A stretch of 64,000 bases of DNA, taken from positions 31,596 through 95,595 of the forward strand of contig JAIOIW010000069.1 of the NCBI GenBank assembly GCA_019912385.1. Direction: 5' to 3'. The first letter of the stretch is position 1. Every line of letters begins with the position of its first letter. Positions 27,857 to 37,301 of the stretch are shown piece after piece. The stretch comes from Notoacmeibacter sp. (GTDB lineage: Bacteria; Pseudomonadota; Alphaproteobacteria; Rhizobiales; Rhizobiaceae). Both the position numbers and the translations under genes were made by a program. The notes under the pieces were generated by a model, which saw nothing but the letters and a program-made list of their open reading frames with translations, ran no database searches and had not been told where the DNA came from.

Positions 27857-28882
27857 TTATCCCCTGACGCGCCGGGCGCGGAAGCGCTCCAGCGTCTTTT
27901 CGATGATGCGTCCCGGCGTCGAAGGCTGTTCGAAGGCAATCCCGATTTCGAGGACTTCGGCCCGTTGCAGCATCTGCGCGGCAACCGCGGAACCGTTGCG
28001 CAGGCGCGCCGCGTCCTTTGCCGTTGTCACGATATCCAGCGACGAAGCCGAAGCGGTGGCCAGCAGGTCGGCAAGGTCGTCGTCGCTGTACAGATGATGA
28101 TCGGCAAAACTGCGGGCGATCGAAACCCAGCCGCCGGATTGCTCGACCGTGTCGAAGAATTTTTCCGGATCGCCGATCCCGGCGAAGGCGAGGTAACCTT
28201 TCCCGGTAAAACGCTGCGCATTCACCGGTTGAATGCGGGCATGATGGACGGGTTTGGCGGCGCGTGCCGCCTGGCGGACGACCCGGTCGCCGCCGTCGCC
28301 TTCGCCGACCACGAGAACGGCATCGCCATGGCGTAACTGGTCGACGAGTGGCGCGCGCATCGGACCGCCGGGAATGATATGGCCGTTGCCGACGCCGCGC
28401 TTGCCGTCGACGACAATCAGCGCGTAGTCGATCGCGATCCGCGCGCTTTGAAAACCGTCGTCCATGATCAGGAAATCGCAGCCTTGCTCGGCGAGCAGTC
28501 CAGCGCCGGCGGCGCGGTCCGGCGTGACCGCGACCGGGGCATGCGCGGCCAGCAGCAGCGGCTCGTCGCCGACATGGCGCGCACTGTCGTGATGGGGATC
28601 GACCAGGACAGGGCCCAGGGTCGAGCCGCCATAGCCGCGCGACAGGAAACCGGGCTTGCGGCCGGATGCGGTCGCCGCCTTGGCCATGGCGATCGCGACC
28701 GGGGTCTTGCCGGCGCCACCCACCGTCAGGTTGCCGACACAGAGGACAGGCAGCGGCGTCGCTACCGGCCGTGCATTGTCGAGACGCAAACGTGCGATCC
28801 GGCCATAAATGCAGGAAGCGGGCCACAGGGCCCAGGCTCGCCAGTCGGCCTTTCCCCACCAGAAGGGCGGCGCCTCGCTCAC
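27857..28882 (-). CDS. lpxK: Tetraacyldisaccharide 4'-kinase LpxK
   Basis: LpxK adds the 4' phosphate to the lipid A disaccharide at the inner membrane. The 341-residue protein has a hydrophobic N-terminus, a P-loop (NLTVGGAGKTPV) and the family segment FLSRGYGG, with DDGFQ further on. It starts with GTG, 3 bases after the waaA stop. The block of acyltransferase, waaA and lpxK points to one lipid A/LPS operon. Confidence 0.96.
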   Translation of the reverse strand: MSEAPPFWWGKADWRAWALWPASCIYGRIARLRLDNARPVATPLPVLCVGNLTVGGAGKTPVAIAMAKAATASGRKPGFLSRGYGGSTLGPVLVDPHHDSARHVGDEPLLLAAHAPVAVTPDRAAGAGLLAEQGCDFLIMDDGFQSARIAIDYALIVVDGKRGVGNGHIIPGGPMRAPLVDQLRHGDAVLVVGEGDGGDRVVRQAARAAKPVHHARIQPVNAQRFTGKGYLAFAGIGDPEKFFDTVEQSGGWVSIARSFADHHLYSDDDLADLLATASASSLDIVTTAKDAARLRNGSAVAAQMLQRAEVLEIGIAFEQPSTPGRIIEKTLERFRARRVRG

Positions 28883-28885
28883 GGG

Positions 28886-30205
28886 TCAGCCTCCGCTTGC
28901 GGTGCGTACCAGCCGCGATTCGACGATCAGGGGATGGATGAACGGCTCGAGCGCGGCAATCGTATTGCTGAGTGCGCCGCGCATCTCGTCGACGGTTTTA
29001 CCACCGTGGCGGATCATCGCCGCCCGCACGTCCGGATTGTTGAGCAGATAATTGACCGCGCCCGCCAGCATGTCACGATCGCGCACCAGCTTGGCGCCGC
29101 CCTTCCTGATGAGCCGCTGATAGCTCTCGCGGAAATTCTGTACGTTCTTGCCCGAAAGAACCGCCGTACCCAGCATCGCGGGTTCAAGGGGATTCTGTCC
29201 GCCTTCGCCGGTCAGCGATTTGCCCACGAAGGCGATTTCCGTCAACCGCAGGTACAGACCCATCTCGCCCATCGTATCGCCTAGGAGGATATCGGTGTCC
29301 GGGTCGATCACGTCGCCCTGGCTGCGCCGCGCCACCTTGAGCCCCTTCGCCGTCAATTGCTCGGCAATCCCGCCCGCCCTGTCGGGATGGCGCGGCACGA
29401 TGATGGTGAGCAGGTCGCGTTGCCGACCCTTGAGCAGCCTGTGCACTTCAGCGGCGATGGCTTCCTCGCCGTCGTGGGTCGAGACCGCGGCCCATGTCGG
29501 CCTGCGGCCGATCTGCGCCTTCACGGAGTTGAGGACCTCTGTATCGACCGGCAACGGCGGGGTATCGACCTTCAGGTTTCCAGTCACGATGACCGGACGG
29601 GCGCCGAGCTCGCGGAAGCGCTCGGCATTGACGTCGGACTGCGCCATGACCAGCGCCAGGTTCTCCATCAGGGCCTCCGCCAGGTCCGAGCGCTTGCTCC
29701 AGGCCTTGAATGAGCGGTCAGACAGGCGCCCGTTGACGATGACTTGCGGAACCCGCCGCGCGCCAAGCTCGAGGATTGTCATCGGCCAGATTTCCGATTC
29801 CGCAATGATCGCCAGGTCAGGTTTCCAATGGTTGAGAAACCGGCTCACGGCCGGCTTGAGGTCAAGCGGCACATATTGGTGGATCACCTTGTCGCCGAGA
29901 CGGTCGCTGGCGATGCGCGCAGAAGTGACCGTACCGGTCGTCAGCACGACATGTATGCCGAGTGTCACGATATGCTCGGCAAGCGGCGTGATGGCGCTCA
30001 TCTCGCCGACGCTGGCAGCGTGTATCCAGACCAGCGGGCCCGGTTGGCGGGCGACATGGGTGACACCGTATCGCTCGCGCCTGCGCTGGCGGTCTTCCTT
30101 GCCATTGGCTGCGCGCCAGGCGACGTAGGTTCCGATGAACGGATAGGCGGCGGCACCCAGCCACCGGTATGTCCACAGGATCGATCGGGCCCAGCGTTCG
30201 CTCAT
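28886..30205 (-). CDS. waaA: Kdo transferase WaaA (KdtA)
   Basis: WaaA transfers Kdo sugars onto the lipid A precursor. The 439-residue protein shows the N-terminal membrane anchor region, the motif WIHAASVGE with its catalytic glutamate, and the C-terminal GGQNPLEPA nucleotide-sugar site. The ATG overlaps the stop of the upstream acyltransferase gene. Whether it adds one or two Kdo residues cannot be read. Confidence 0.96.
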   Translation of the reverse strand: MSERWARSILWTYRWLGAAAYPFIGTYVAWRAANGKEDRQRRRERYGVTHVARQPGPLVWIHAASVGEMSAITPLAEHIVTLGIHVVLTTGTVTSARIASDRLGDKVIHQYVPLDLKPAVSRFLNHWKPDLAIIAESEIWPMTILELGARRVPQVIVNGRLSDRSFKAWSKRSDLAEALMENLALVMAQSDVNAERFRELGARPVIVTGNLKVDTPPLPVDTEVLNSVKAQIGRRPTWAAVSTHDGEEAIAAEVHRLLKGRQRDLLTIIVPRHPDRAGGIAEQLTAKGLKVARRSQGDVIDPDTDILLGDTMGEMGLYLRLTEIAFVGKSLTGEGGQNPLEPAMLGTAVLSGKNVQNFRESYQRLIRKGGAKLVRDRDMLAGAVNYLLNNPDVRAAMIRHGGKTVDEMRGALSNTIAALEPFIHPLIVESRLVRTASGG

Positions 30206-30945
30206 TTCTCACCGTCGACAACGCCGTAGGCGCGTTTGGTCGCCGCATTGAGCGCGTCGCTGATCTCGCGGCGCTTCTGCTCCATGAGCGCGTTGCCGGC
30301 ATCGGATGGGACGTGGATCGGGTCGCCGACGATCAGCGCGGCGCGCCCGAGGGGAAGATTGATCGTGGTCTTGTCCCAGCTTTTCTCCAGAACATGACGC
30401 CTCGATGTGGCATAGGCGACCGGAATCACCGGTTTTCCGGAGATCCTGGCGAGCATTACGATGCCCATGCCGGCCTCGCGCGGCGCACCGTGGGGAATAT
30501 CGGCGATCATCGTCGCCCATTGGCCTGCATCGAGGGCGCGCTTGAGCTCGACAAGCGCGCGGGCTCCGCCCTTGCCGATATTCTGGCCGGGGCGTCCGCC
30601 GGAACCGCGAACCAGGCCGACACCCACCAGTCCAAGCACGCGCGCATTTATCTCGGCGTCCGCGCTGCGCGAAATCATGGCCGACATTTCCATTTCCCGC
30701 GGCTTGATGCAGGGCATCATCAGGTGCTGGCCGTGCCACAGGGCGATGATCCCCGGATCGATCGAGCGCAGCATCTCGTGGCGGTCATGCGAGCCGGCTG
30801 CGAACGGATTGGTCACGAAGGTGAACTTGAGCCCGCCATAGAGCAGGCGTGCCAGAACGGCCTGCGCAAAGTCGGAACGCGCAAGCGGACCCCTGATCGA
30901 ACGCCACAGGCGTTTCGTCATGGTTGGCTTCCTGTTTCGCGGCAT
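30202..30945 (-). CDS. DUF374 lysophospholipid acyltransferase-like protein
   Basis: The product (about 247 residues) belongs to the DUF374 branch of the acyltransferase superfamily. It has a probable catalytic His near LWHGQHLMM and a second conserved region at IPHGAPREAGMGIV. Its place directly before waaA and lpxK suggests a role in lipid A or LPS acylation, though its substrate is unknown. Two ATG starts, 30945 and 30921, each have an AGGAA-type ribosome site; the longer is given. Confidence 0.85.
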   Translation of the reverse strand: MPRNRKPTMTKRLWRSIRGPLARSDFAQAVLARLLYGGLKFTFVTNPFAAGSHDRHEMLRSIDPGIIALWHGQHLMMPCIKPREMEMSAMISRSADAEINARVLGLVGVGLVRGSGGRPGQNIGKGGARALVELKRALDAGQWATMIADIPHGAPREAGMGIVMLARISGKPVIPVAYATSRRHVLEKSWDKTTINLPLGRAALIVGDPIHVPSDAGNALMEQKRREISDALNAATKRAYGVVDGEK

Positions 30946-30998
30946 TGCCGCTTTCCTGTCCGCGTCCGGACGGTCGCCGGTCTGGTCCGCCTGAATCG

Positions 30999-31238
30999 TC
31001 AAGAGGTCGAGTCCGGTTCGAGCAGCCGGTGCAGGTGCACCACGAAATAGCGCATATGCGCGTTGTCGACTGTCTGTTGCGCCTTGGCTCTCCATGCCGC
31101 TTTCGCCGAAGCGAAATCGGGGTAGATGCCGACGATGTCGAGAGCATTGAGGTCGCGGAAGGTATTGCTTTCAAGCGAACTCAGCTCGCCGCCGAACACG
31201 AGATGCAGCAATTGCTTGTTTTCTGATTTCCCGGTCAT
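30999..31238 (-). CDS. DUF4170 family small protein
   Basis: This 79-residue protein matches DUF4170: LHLVFGGEL, then GIYPDFASAKAAWRAKAQQTVDNA, then FVVHLHRLLEP (given here in pieces). It is soluble with no signal. The function is unknown; its constant place before DUF374-waaA-lpxK in rhizobia suggests a part in envelope biogenesis. It lies 83 bases after the CysQ-like gene and 53 bases before the acyltransferase. Confidence 0.85.
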   Translation of the reverse strand: MTGKSENKQLLHLVFGGELSSLESNTFRDLNALDIVGIYPDFASAKAAWRAKAQQTVDNAHMRYFVVHLHRLLEPDSTS

Positions 31239-31321
31239 GGTGTGGTTCTGTCAAATATGGTTGTTTTCGAGCGTGCATAGAGCACATCCCGTCCATTTTG
31301 CAAACAGCGCAAAGCCTACGC

Positions 31322-32119
31322 TCAATACCGCATTTGCGCCATTGCCGCGGAAAGTTCGTCCAGCAGGGACCCACTGCCGGCAAGCAATCCGCCGTGGCGG
31401 GGATTGCGCAGCGCAATCGGTGGCGTCCGGCCGGTTTCGTCGAGCAATTTCCCGCCGGCCTCGCGCAGGATCACTTCGGCAGCCGCGATGTCCCAGTCAT
31501 GGCTATTCGGTTTGACGAACGTGGCATCGAGACGGCCGTCGGCGACCATTGCCAGGCGGTAGGCGAGCGAGGGCACGTGCGGCGCGGGCGTCACCCTCTC
31601 GTACAGTTGCGGGGGAAGCTGCGACAACATCGGCCGCGGCCCGCCGACCGTCACTTCGAGGCCGGCTCGCGCGACATTGATCCGTGCGCCGTTCAATTGT
31701 GCGCCAGCGCCGAGGCTGCCGGTGAACACCTCGCTTCGAGCCGGAGCGTCCAGCACGCCGACCATGGGAATGCCGGCTTCGACCACGGCAACCGAGATGC
31801 ACCAGCAGTCGCCGCCAGCGATGAAGGCGCGGGTGCCGTCGATCGGGTCGACGACGAAGGTGCGGCGGGCCTTCAGGCGGAAGTCGGAATCGGTCGTCTC
31901 TTCGGACAGCCATCCGTAGTCGGGACGCGCCGCGAGCAGGGCGCCGCGCAGGAAATCGTCGACCGCGATATCGGCCTCGGTGACCGGTGACTGCCCGGCC
32001 TTCATCCAGACCTCGGGCTTCTGGCGGAAGAAGCGCATCGCCACCGCTCCCGCTTCGCGCGCGATTGCGGTCACGAGCTCCAGATCGGCGGCAAGGTCTG
32101 CGTGGTCTGGATCAGTCAC
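31322..32119 (-). CDS. CysQ/inositol monophosphatase family phosphatase
   Basis: The enzyme (about 265 residues) carries the metal-binding signatures of the inositol monophosphatase superfamily: LSEETTD, VDPIDGTRAF and WDIAAAEVILREAGG. It could remove the 3' phosphate of PAP (CysQ) or act on inositol or sugar phosphates; the sequence alone does not decide. The start is uncertain: GTG 32119 overlaps the pmbA stop, and TTG 32125 is an alternative. It is followed by the LPS block. Confidence 0.86.
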   Translation of the reverse strand: MTDPDHADLAADLELVTAIAREAGAVAMRFFRQKPEVWMKAGQSPVTEADIAVDDFLRGALLAARPDYGWLSEETTDSDFRLKARRTFVVDPIDGTRAFIAGGDCWCISVAVVEAGIPMVGVLDAPARSEVFTGSLGAGAQLNGARINVARAGLEVTVGGPRPMLSQLPPQLYERVTPAPHVPSLAYRLAMVADGRLDATFVKPNSHDWDIAAAEVILREAGGKLLDETGRTPPIALRNPRHGGLLAGSGSLLDELSAAMAQMRY

Positions 32120-33455
32120 CGGCAAGCGTCATGCCTTCCACGAGCAGGGTAGGCGCCGCCGAACCATAGTCGCGGTCAAGGTCATCGGCAGCCGTCATGT
32201 TCATGAACATGTCTTTCAGGTTCGCCGCGATCGTGACTTCGGATACCGGCCAGGCGATCTCGCCGTTCTCGATCCAGAACCCGGAGGCTCCGCGCGAAAA
32301 ATCGCCGGTGACCATGTTCACGCCCTGGCCGATCATTTCGGTCACGTAAAACCCGGATTTCACGCCGGAAATCATGTCCTGCGGCGAAACGGCTCCGGGC
32401 TCGATTGCCAGGTTCGTCGATGAAGGACTGACCGAAGAGGCCGCCCGCGCCCCGCGACCATTGGTTTCAAGGCCCAGTTCCGCGGCGGTCGACGTCGACA
32501 GGAACCAGTGCTTCAGCACGCCGTTCTCGATCATCGTCAGCGGTTCGCCGCGCACGCCCTCGCCGTCGAACGGACGGGACGAGGCACCGCGCAGCCGCAG
32601 CGGATCGTCGGTAAGAGTGATGCCGGCGGCGGCGACCTGCTCGCCCATGCGATCGCGCCAGAAACTGGTCTTGCGGGCGACCGACGCGCCGTTGATCGCC
32701 GCGCCCATGGTCCCGGCCAGGCCTCGCGAAACGCGCGGATCGAACACGACCGTCACGGGTCCTGTCTTCGCCTTTCGGGCGCCCAGGCGCCGCACGGCGC
32801 GCTCGCCGGCCTCGGTTCCGATCTCCGCGGCGTCGCGAAGATCGCCGAAATGCGGCTTGGAGGACCATGCGTAATCGCGCTCCATGGCGGTGCCTTCGCC
32901 CGCCAGCACCGAAACCGAACGGGAAAAACGCGAGGTATGATAGCTGCCGGTAAATCCATGCGAGGTGGCAAGAACGAGCCCGCCGAAACCGGCGCTTGCG
33001 CCCGCGCCGCCGGAATTGGTGACGCCGCCGACCGCCATCGCGGTTTCCTCCATCGCAAGGGCGGCTTCGGTCAGCGCGGCCGCGCCAAGCTCCGTCGGAT
33101 CGAACAGGTCGAGGTCGGGGATTTCGCGCGCCAGGCGATCCGGATCGGCAAGGCGGCTGAAGGGGTCTTCGGGCGAAACGCGGGCCATGGCGACGGCGCG
33201 TTCGGCAAGCGTCCTCGCGTCGAAACCCGCAGTGGCCGAAACGCTGGCGACGCGCCGACCGACGAAGACCCTGAGCGAAACGTCGTCGCTTTGCGCCGCG
33301 CTGGTGTTCTCGACCTTGCCGAGACGCACCGAAACGGAAGTCGAGGCGGAACGCATGACAACGGCATCGGCCGCGTCTGCGCCCGCGACGATTGCGGCAT
33401 TGACAAGTTCTTCGACCTTGCCGGTCAGGGATTCCGTGCTGTGGCCGTCAGGCAT
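32112..33455 (-). CDS. pmbA: PmbA/TldE-type subunit of the TldD-TldE protease
   Basis: PmbA (TldE) pairs with TldD to trim modified peptides and antitoxins. The 447-residue protein has the family's C-terminal region (VNMVTGDFSRGASGFWIENG) and no HExxxH zinc motif, which agrees with the non-catalytic partner. The ATG at 33455 is preferred over an in-frame start at 33488. It overlaps the phosphatase gene; tldD is not in the window. Confidence 0.93.
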   Translation of the reverse strand: MPDGHSTESLTGKVEELVNAAIVAGADAADAVVMRSASTSVSVRLGKVENTSAAQSDDVSLRVFVGRRVASVSATAGFDARTLAERAVAMARVSPEDPFSRLADPDRLAREIPDLDLFDPTELGAAALTEAALAMEETAMAVGGVTNSGGAGASAGFGGLVLATSHGFTGSYHTSRFSRSVSVLAGEGTAMERDYAWSSKPHFGDLRDAAEIGTEAGERAVRRLGARKAKTGPVTVVFDPRVSRGLAGTMGAAINGASVARKTSFWRDRMGEQVAAAGITLTDDPLRLRGASSRPFDGEGVRGEPLTMIENGVLKHWFLSTSTAAELGLETNGRGARAASSVSPSSTNLAIEPGAVSPQDMISGVKSGFYVTEMIGQGVNMVTGDFSRGASGFWIENGEIAWPVSEVTIAANLKDMFMNMTAADDLDRDYGSAAPTLLVEGMTLAGD

Positions 33456-33601
33456 GACAGGTTTCCGGTTGCGGTAAATCGGGGCCATGCCTTGGCATGG
33501 CTTGCGTTATGCATCATCTATTGAAGCGGCGGTCAATCTTCAATGGCTGCCGCAACCGGGGCGACACGCCGACAAGCCTTGAAGAGGCGAAACGGGGGAT
33601 C

Positions 33602-35416
33602 ATGGCCGTAGAGCAGACCGCTTCCTTCTACACCGAGGCCCTGTTGCTGCTGGGCGGGGCGGTGGTTGCCGCGCCGCTTTTCAGGCGTATCGGCCTGGGA
33701 ACGGTCCTGGGCTACCTCGCGGCCGGAATCGCGATCGGCCCGGTGGCGCGGCTGATCACGGACAGCCAGGACATTCTGCACGTCGCTGAACTGGGCATAG
33801 TCTTCCTGCTTTTCGTCATCGGCCTGGAACTCAAGCCGTCACGTCTGTGGTCGATGCGCCGCGAGATCTTCGGCCTCGGGCTGGCTCAGGTGTTCATCAC
33901 CGGCTTGGTCCTGTGCGCCGCGATGGTGACACTTGCCGGGCTCGATTTGCGCGGCGCGCTGGTCGCCGGCTTCGGCCTGGCACTTTCCTCGACAGCTTTC
34001 GCCCTGCAATTGCTGGAGGATGCCGGCGGCACGAACCGGCGCTACGGACAAACCGCGTTCTCGATCCTTCTTTTCCAGGACCTGGCGATCGTACCGTTGC
34101 TGGCCCTTGCCGCCTTTCTGGCTCCCCCCGCCGCACAGGCCCACGGCGATCCGTGGACGAGCGGGGCCATAGCGCTCATCGCGGTGGCCGCGCTCGTTCT
34201 GGCGGGGCTGTACCTGCTCAATCCGCTCTTCCGCATCATTGGCAATACCGGTGCGCGCGAAGTGATGATCGCCGCGGCCTTGCTGGTTGTTATCGGGTCC
34301 GGCGTGGCCATGCAGTTGGCCGGCCTGTCGATGGCGATGGGCGCCTTCATCGCCGGCGTGCTGCTTGCCGAATCGAGTTACCGGCACGAGCTGGAGGCCG
34401 ATATCGAGCCGTTTCGCGGAATTCTTCTCGGACTGTTTTTCATTGCCGTCGGCCTTTCCGTCGATCTCGGCGTGATCGGGCGCAATATCGTCATCGTCAC
34501 CGCGGGCGCCCTGCTCCTGATGACGATCAAGGCCGTCATCATCTACGCCCTGACCCGCCTTTTCGGCGCGGCCCGTGACAACGCGGTCCGCATAGCCCTT
34601 CTGCTTCCGCAGGGCGGCGAATTCGGGTTCGTGCTGTTTTCGGCCGCTGCCCTGAGCGGCCTGTTCGACAACGAAACTGCTTCCGTCCTCGTCGCCGTCG
34701 TCACCCTTTCCATGGCGTTGACCCCGCTCACGGTGAAACTGGTACCGTTGTTCATCCGGGCCGAGGAGGACGAGCAGATGGACGAGGATTTCGAAGGCGC
34801 AGGCGCCGACGTGCTGATGATCGGTTTCTCGCGCTTCGGCCAGATCGTTTCGCAGATGCTGCTGTCGGGCGGCAGCGACGTCACCATCATCGACCATTCG
34901 GCCGAGCGCGTGCGTGCGGCACAGAAATTCGGATTCCGTATCTATTTTGGCGATGGAACGCGCAAGGATGTGCTCGATGCCGCGGGCATAAGGCGCGCGA
35001 AGATCGTAGCCGTGTGCACCAACGTCAGGGAAACAACGGACAGGATCGTCGACCTGATCCAGTCCGAATATCCCGATGCGCGCATATTTGCGCGGGCCTA
35101 CGACCGGGCTCACACGCTGTCGCTGCGCGAGCGCGGCGTCAGCTACGAAGTGCGGGAGACGTTCGAGTCTGGGTTGCTGTTCGGCCGCAAGACGCTAGAA
35201 GCGCTGGGCGTCGACGAACAGCTTGCGCATGAGATTTCCAATGATGTACGCAAGCGAGACGAAGAGCGCCTTGCCATCCAGCAGGTCGAGGGCATCTATG
35301 CCGGCCGGGACAAGGTCCATACCAAACCCGTCACGCCGGAGCCCCTGATCAAGCCGCTGCGCGAGGGCCGCCGCCTCGACATCCACGCGGACGCTGCGAA
35401 GGAAACCGATGCGTGA
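33602..35416 (+). CDS. Kef-type potassium/proton antiporter with TrkA-N domain
   Basis: This is a CPA2-family monovalent cation/proton antiporter of 604 residues. About 12 membrane segments fill residues 1-390 with the typical ELGIVFLLFVIGLEL region; a C-terminal RCK/TrkA-N domain (VLMIGFSRFGQIVSQML) follows. It resembles KefB/KefC or the YbaL group. Glutathione gating and ion choice cannot be decided. The ATG at 33602 begins MAVEQTASFY; longer frames upstream to 33497 lack support. It is divergent from pmbA. Confidence 0.92.
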   Translation: MAVEQTASFYTEALLLLGGAVVAAPLFRRIGLGTVLGYLAAGIAIGPVARLITDSQDILHVAELGIVFLLFVIGLELKPSRLWSMRREIFGLGLAQVFITGLVLCAAMVTLAGLDLRGALVAGFGLALSSTAFALQLLEDAGGTNRRYGQTAFSILLFQDLAIVPLLALAAFLAPPAAQAHGDPWTSGAIALIAVAALVLAGLYLLNPLFRIIGNTGAREVMIAAALLVVIGSGVAMQLAGLSMAMGAFIAGVLLAESSYRHELEADIEPFRGILLGLFFIAVGLSVDLGVIGRNIVIVTAGALLLMTIKAVIIYALTRLFGAARDNAVRIALLLPQGGEFGFVLFSAAALSGLFDNETASVLVAVVTLSMALTPLTVKLVPLFIRAEEDEQMDEDFEGAGADVLMIGFSRFGQIVSQMLLSGGSDVTIIDHSAERVRAAQKFGFRIYFGDGTRKDVLDAAGIRRAKIVAVCTNVRETTDRIVDLIQSEYPDARIFARAYDRAHTLSLRERGVSYEVRETFESGLLFGRKTLEALGVDEQLAHEISNDVRKRDEERLAIQQVEGIYAGRDKVHTKPVTPEPLIKPLREGRRLDIHADAAKETDA

Positions 35417-35451
35417 CCGCGATCTCGCCAATATTGTTCTGAAAGACGCCC

Positions 35452-35868
35452 ATGACGCCCTTCCACCTTGCCTTTCCGGTTCGTGACCTTGAGGAAACGC
35501 GTGCTTTCTACGTTGGCGTGCTCGGCTGCACGCCCGGCCGCTCCTCGCAAAGCTGGACCGATTTCAGCCTTTATGGCCACCTGATGTCGGCGCATTTGCG
35601 TCCCGGCTCCAGCCCTTCCGGCGACGCCGGTTCAGTTGATGGCACTGCGGTTCCGATCCCGCATTTCGGCGTCGTCCTGACGATGGAGGATTGGCGCGCC
35701 CTGGCTGACCGCCTGGAGGCAACCGACGGAATCGACTGGATCTTGCATCCGCAGATCCGCTTTGCGGGAAAGCCCGGCGAGCAGGCGACGCTCTTTATCC
35801 GCGATCCTTCCGGCAATGCCTTGGAATTCAAGGGATTTTCAGACCTTGAGCAGGTCTTCGCATTGTGA
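35452..35868 (+). CDS. VOC family (glyoxalase/dioxygenase superfamily) protein
   Basis: The 138-residue protein has the VOC fold signature: HLAFPVRDLEETRAFYVGVLG at the N-terminus and FIRDPSGNALEFKGF at the end, with the metal-ligand His and Glu expected at these places. Its substrate is unknown. It overlaps the following MATE gene by GTGA, so the two are co-translated, which suggests a small detoxification unit. Confidence 0.88.
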   Translation: MTPFHLAFPVRDLEETRAFYVGVLGCTPGRSSQSWTDFSLYGHLMSAHLRPGSSPSGDAGSVDGTAVPIPHFGVVLTMEDWRALADRLEATDGIDWILHPQIRFAGKPGEQATLFIRDPSGNALEFKGFSDLEQVFAL

Positions 35869-37301
35869 CCGGTCAGGAATCGGAAACAAGGGCGAAGCAG
35901 GCGGTCTTCGTGACCGGCTCCACCATGCGCCATGTCGTGGTCATGACGGCAACCGGCTCGATCGGCCTCGTTGCGATCTTCGCGGTGGATGCGCTCAACC
36001 TGTTCTACATTTCGCTGCTCGGCGTGAAGGAACTCGCCGCGGCGGTCGGGTTTGCCGGTACGCTGATGTTCTTCACGGTGTCCGTGTCGATCGGCCTGAC
36101 GATCGCCACCTCGGCGCTGACGGCACGCGCGCTCGGCAGAGGCAGCCGTGACGAAGCCGCGCGCATGGGCGGCGCTTCGATGGTGCTGATGGGTGGCGTC
36201 AGCGCGCTGCTGGCGGCCGTGGTGTGGCCGTTCCTCGGCCCGCTATTGGCACTGCTGGGAGCCGAGGGCGAGACGCTGGCGCTGGCGACGCGCTTCTTGC
36301 AGATCGTGATCCCGTCGTTGCCCGTCGTCGCGCTCGGCATGTGCGCCTCGGGCATCCTGCGCGCCGCCGGCGATGCCCGCCGCGCGATGTATGTCACCCT
36401 TGTGGGTGGCATTGCGGCCGCCATTCTCGATCCGCTGCTCATTTTCGGCTTCGGACTCGGACTGGACGGGGCGGCGATTTCCACAGTCCTGTCGCGGTTC
36501 TTCCTGCTCTTTGCCGGCATATACGGCGCAAACGCCATTCATCGGTTGATGCGCCTGCCCAACGCTGCCGGCCTGCGCGCCTGCGCCCGGCCGTTCTTCG
36601 CAATCGGCTTCCCGGCTGTCCTGACACAAATCGCGACGCCGGTCGGAAACGCCTACGTGACCGTGCAGATCGCCTCCTTCGGTGACGAGGCGGTCGCCGG
36701 ATGGGCGATCGTCGGGCGCATCATGCCGGTCGCCTTCGGGACCATATTCGCATTGTCCGGCGCGGTGGGGCCGATCCTCGGGCAGAACTATGGCGCGCGC
36801 CGCTATGACCGGTTGACGTCGATCATGCGGGATTCCCTGATCTTCACGCTGGTCTATGTGTGCGTGGTCTGGGCGCTTCTGGCGCTGTTTCGACATCCGA
36901 TTGCCGGGCTCTTCAACGCGGAAGGCGAGACCCGCGCGCTGGTCGAGTTCTTCTGCCTTTTCGTTGCCGGGTCGTTCCTGTTCAACGGCGCGCTCTTCGT
37001 GGCGAACGCCGCCTTCAATAATCTCGGCTATCCCGCGCTGTCGACCCTCTTCAACTGGGGGCGCTCGACCCTCGGCGTGATTCCCTTCGTGTGGGCCGGG
37101 GCCGCCTGGTACGGGGCGCAGGGCGCATTGGGCGGATGGGGCCTTGGCGCGGTGATCTTCGGCGTCGCCGCCATTCTCACCTGTTTCCGGGTGATCAGGA
37201 ACATCGCCGATCGCGAACCGCCGACCGACGGCCCGGCAACCATGGTCCCGCCAGCCGCCCAGTCGCCCTTCTCGAGCGGCAAGGCCGCGACCGTGTCATG
37301 A
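35865..37301 (+). CDS. MATE family efflux transporter
   Basis: This 478-residue, 12-segment membrane protein belongs to the MATE exporters, which use sodium or proton gradients to expel organic cations and drugs. Typical features are the repeated halves with SILRAAGDARRAMYV-like and GAVGPILGQNYGARR regions. It starts with GTG and overlaps the VOC gene. The stop overlaps the convergent patatin gene by 6 bases. Confidence 0.92.
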   Translation: MTGQESETRAKQAVFVTGSTMRHVVVMTATGSIGLVAIFAVDALNLFYISLLGVKELAAAVGFAGTLMFFTVSVSIGLTIATSALTARALGRGSRDEAARMGGASMVLMGGVSALLAAVVWPFLGPLLALLGAEGETLALATRFLQIVIPSLPVVALGMCASGILRAAGDARRAMYVTLVGGIAAAILDPLLIFGFGLGLDGAAISTVLSRFFLLFAGIYGANAIHRLMRLPNAAGLRACARPFFAIGFPAVLTQIATPVGNAYVTVQIASFGDEAVAGWAIVGRIMPVAFGTIFALSGAVGPILGQNYGARRYDRLTSIMRDSLIFTLVYVCVVWALLALFRHPIAGLFNAEGETRALVEFFCLFVAGSFLFNGALFVANAAFNNLGYPALSTLFNWGRSTLGVIPFVWAGAAWYGAQGALGGWGLGAVIFGVAAILTCFRVIRNIADREPPTDGPATMVPPAAQSPFSSGKAATVS

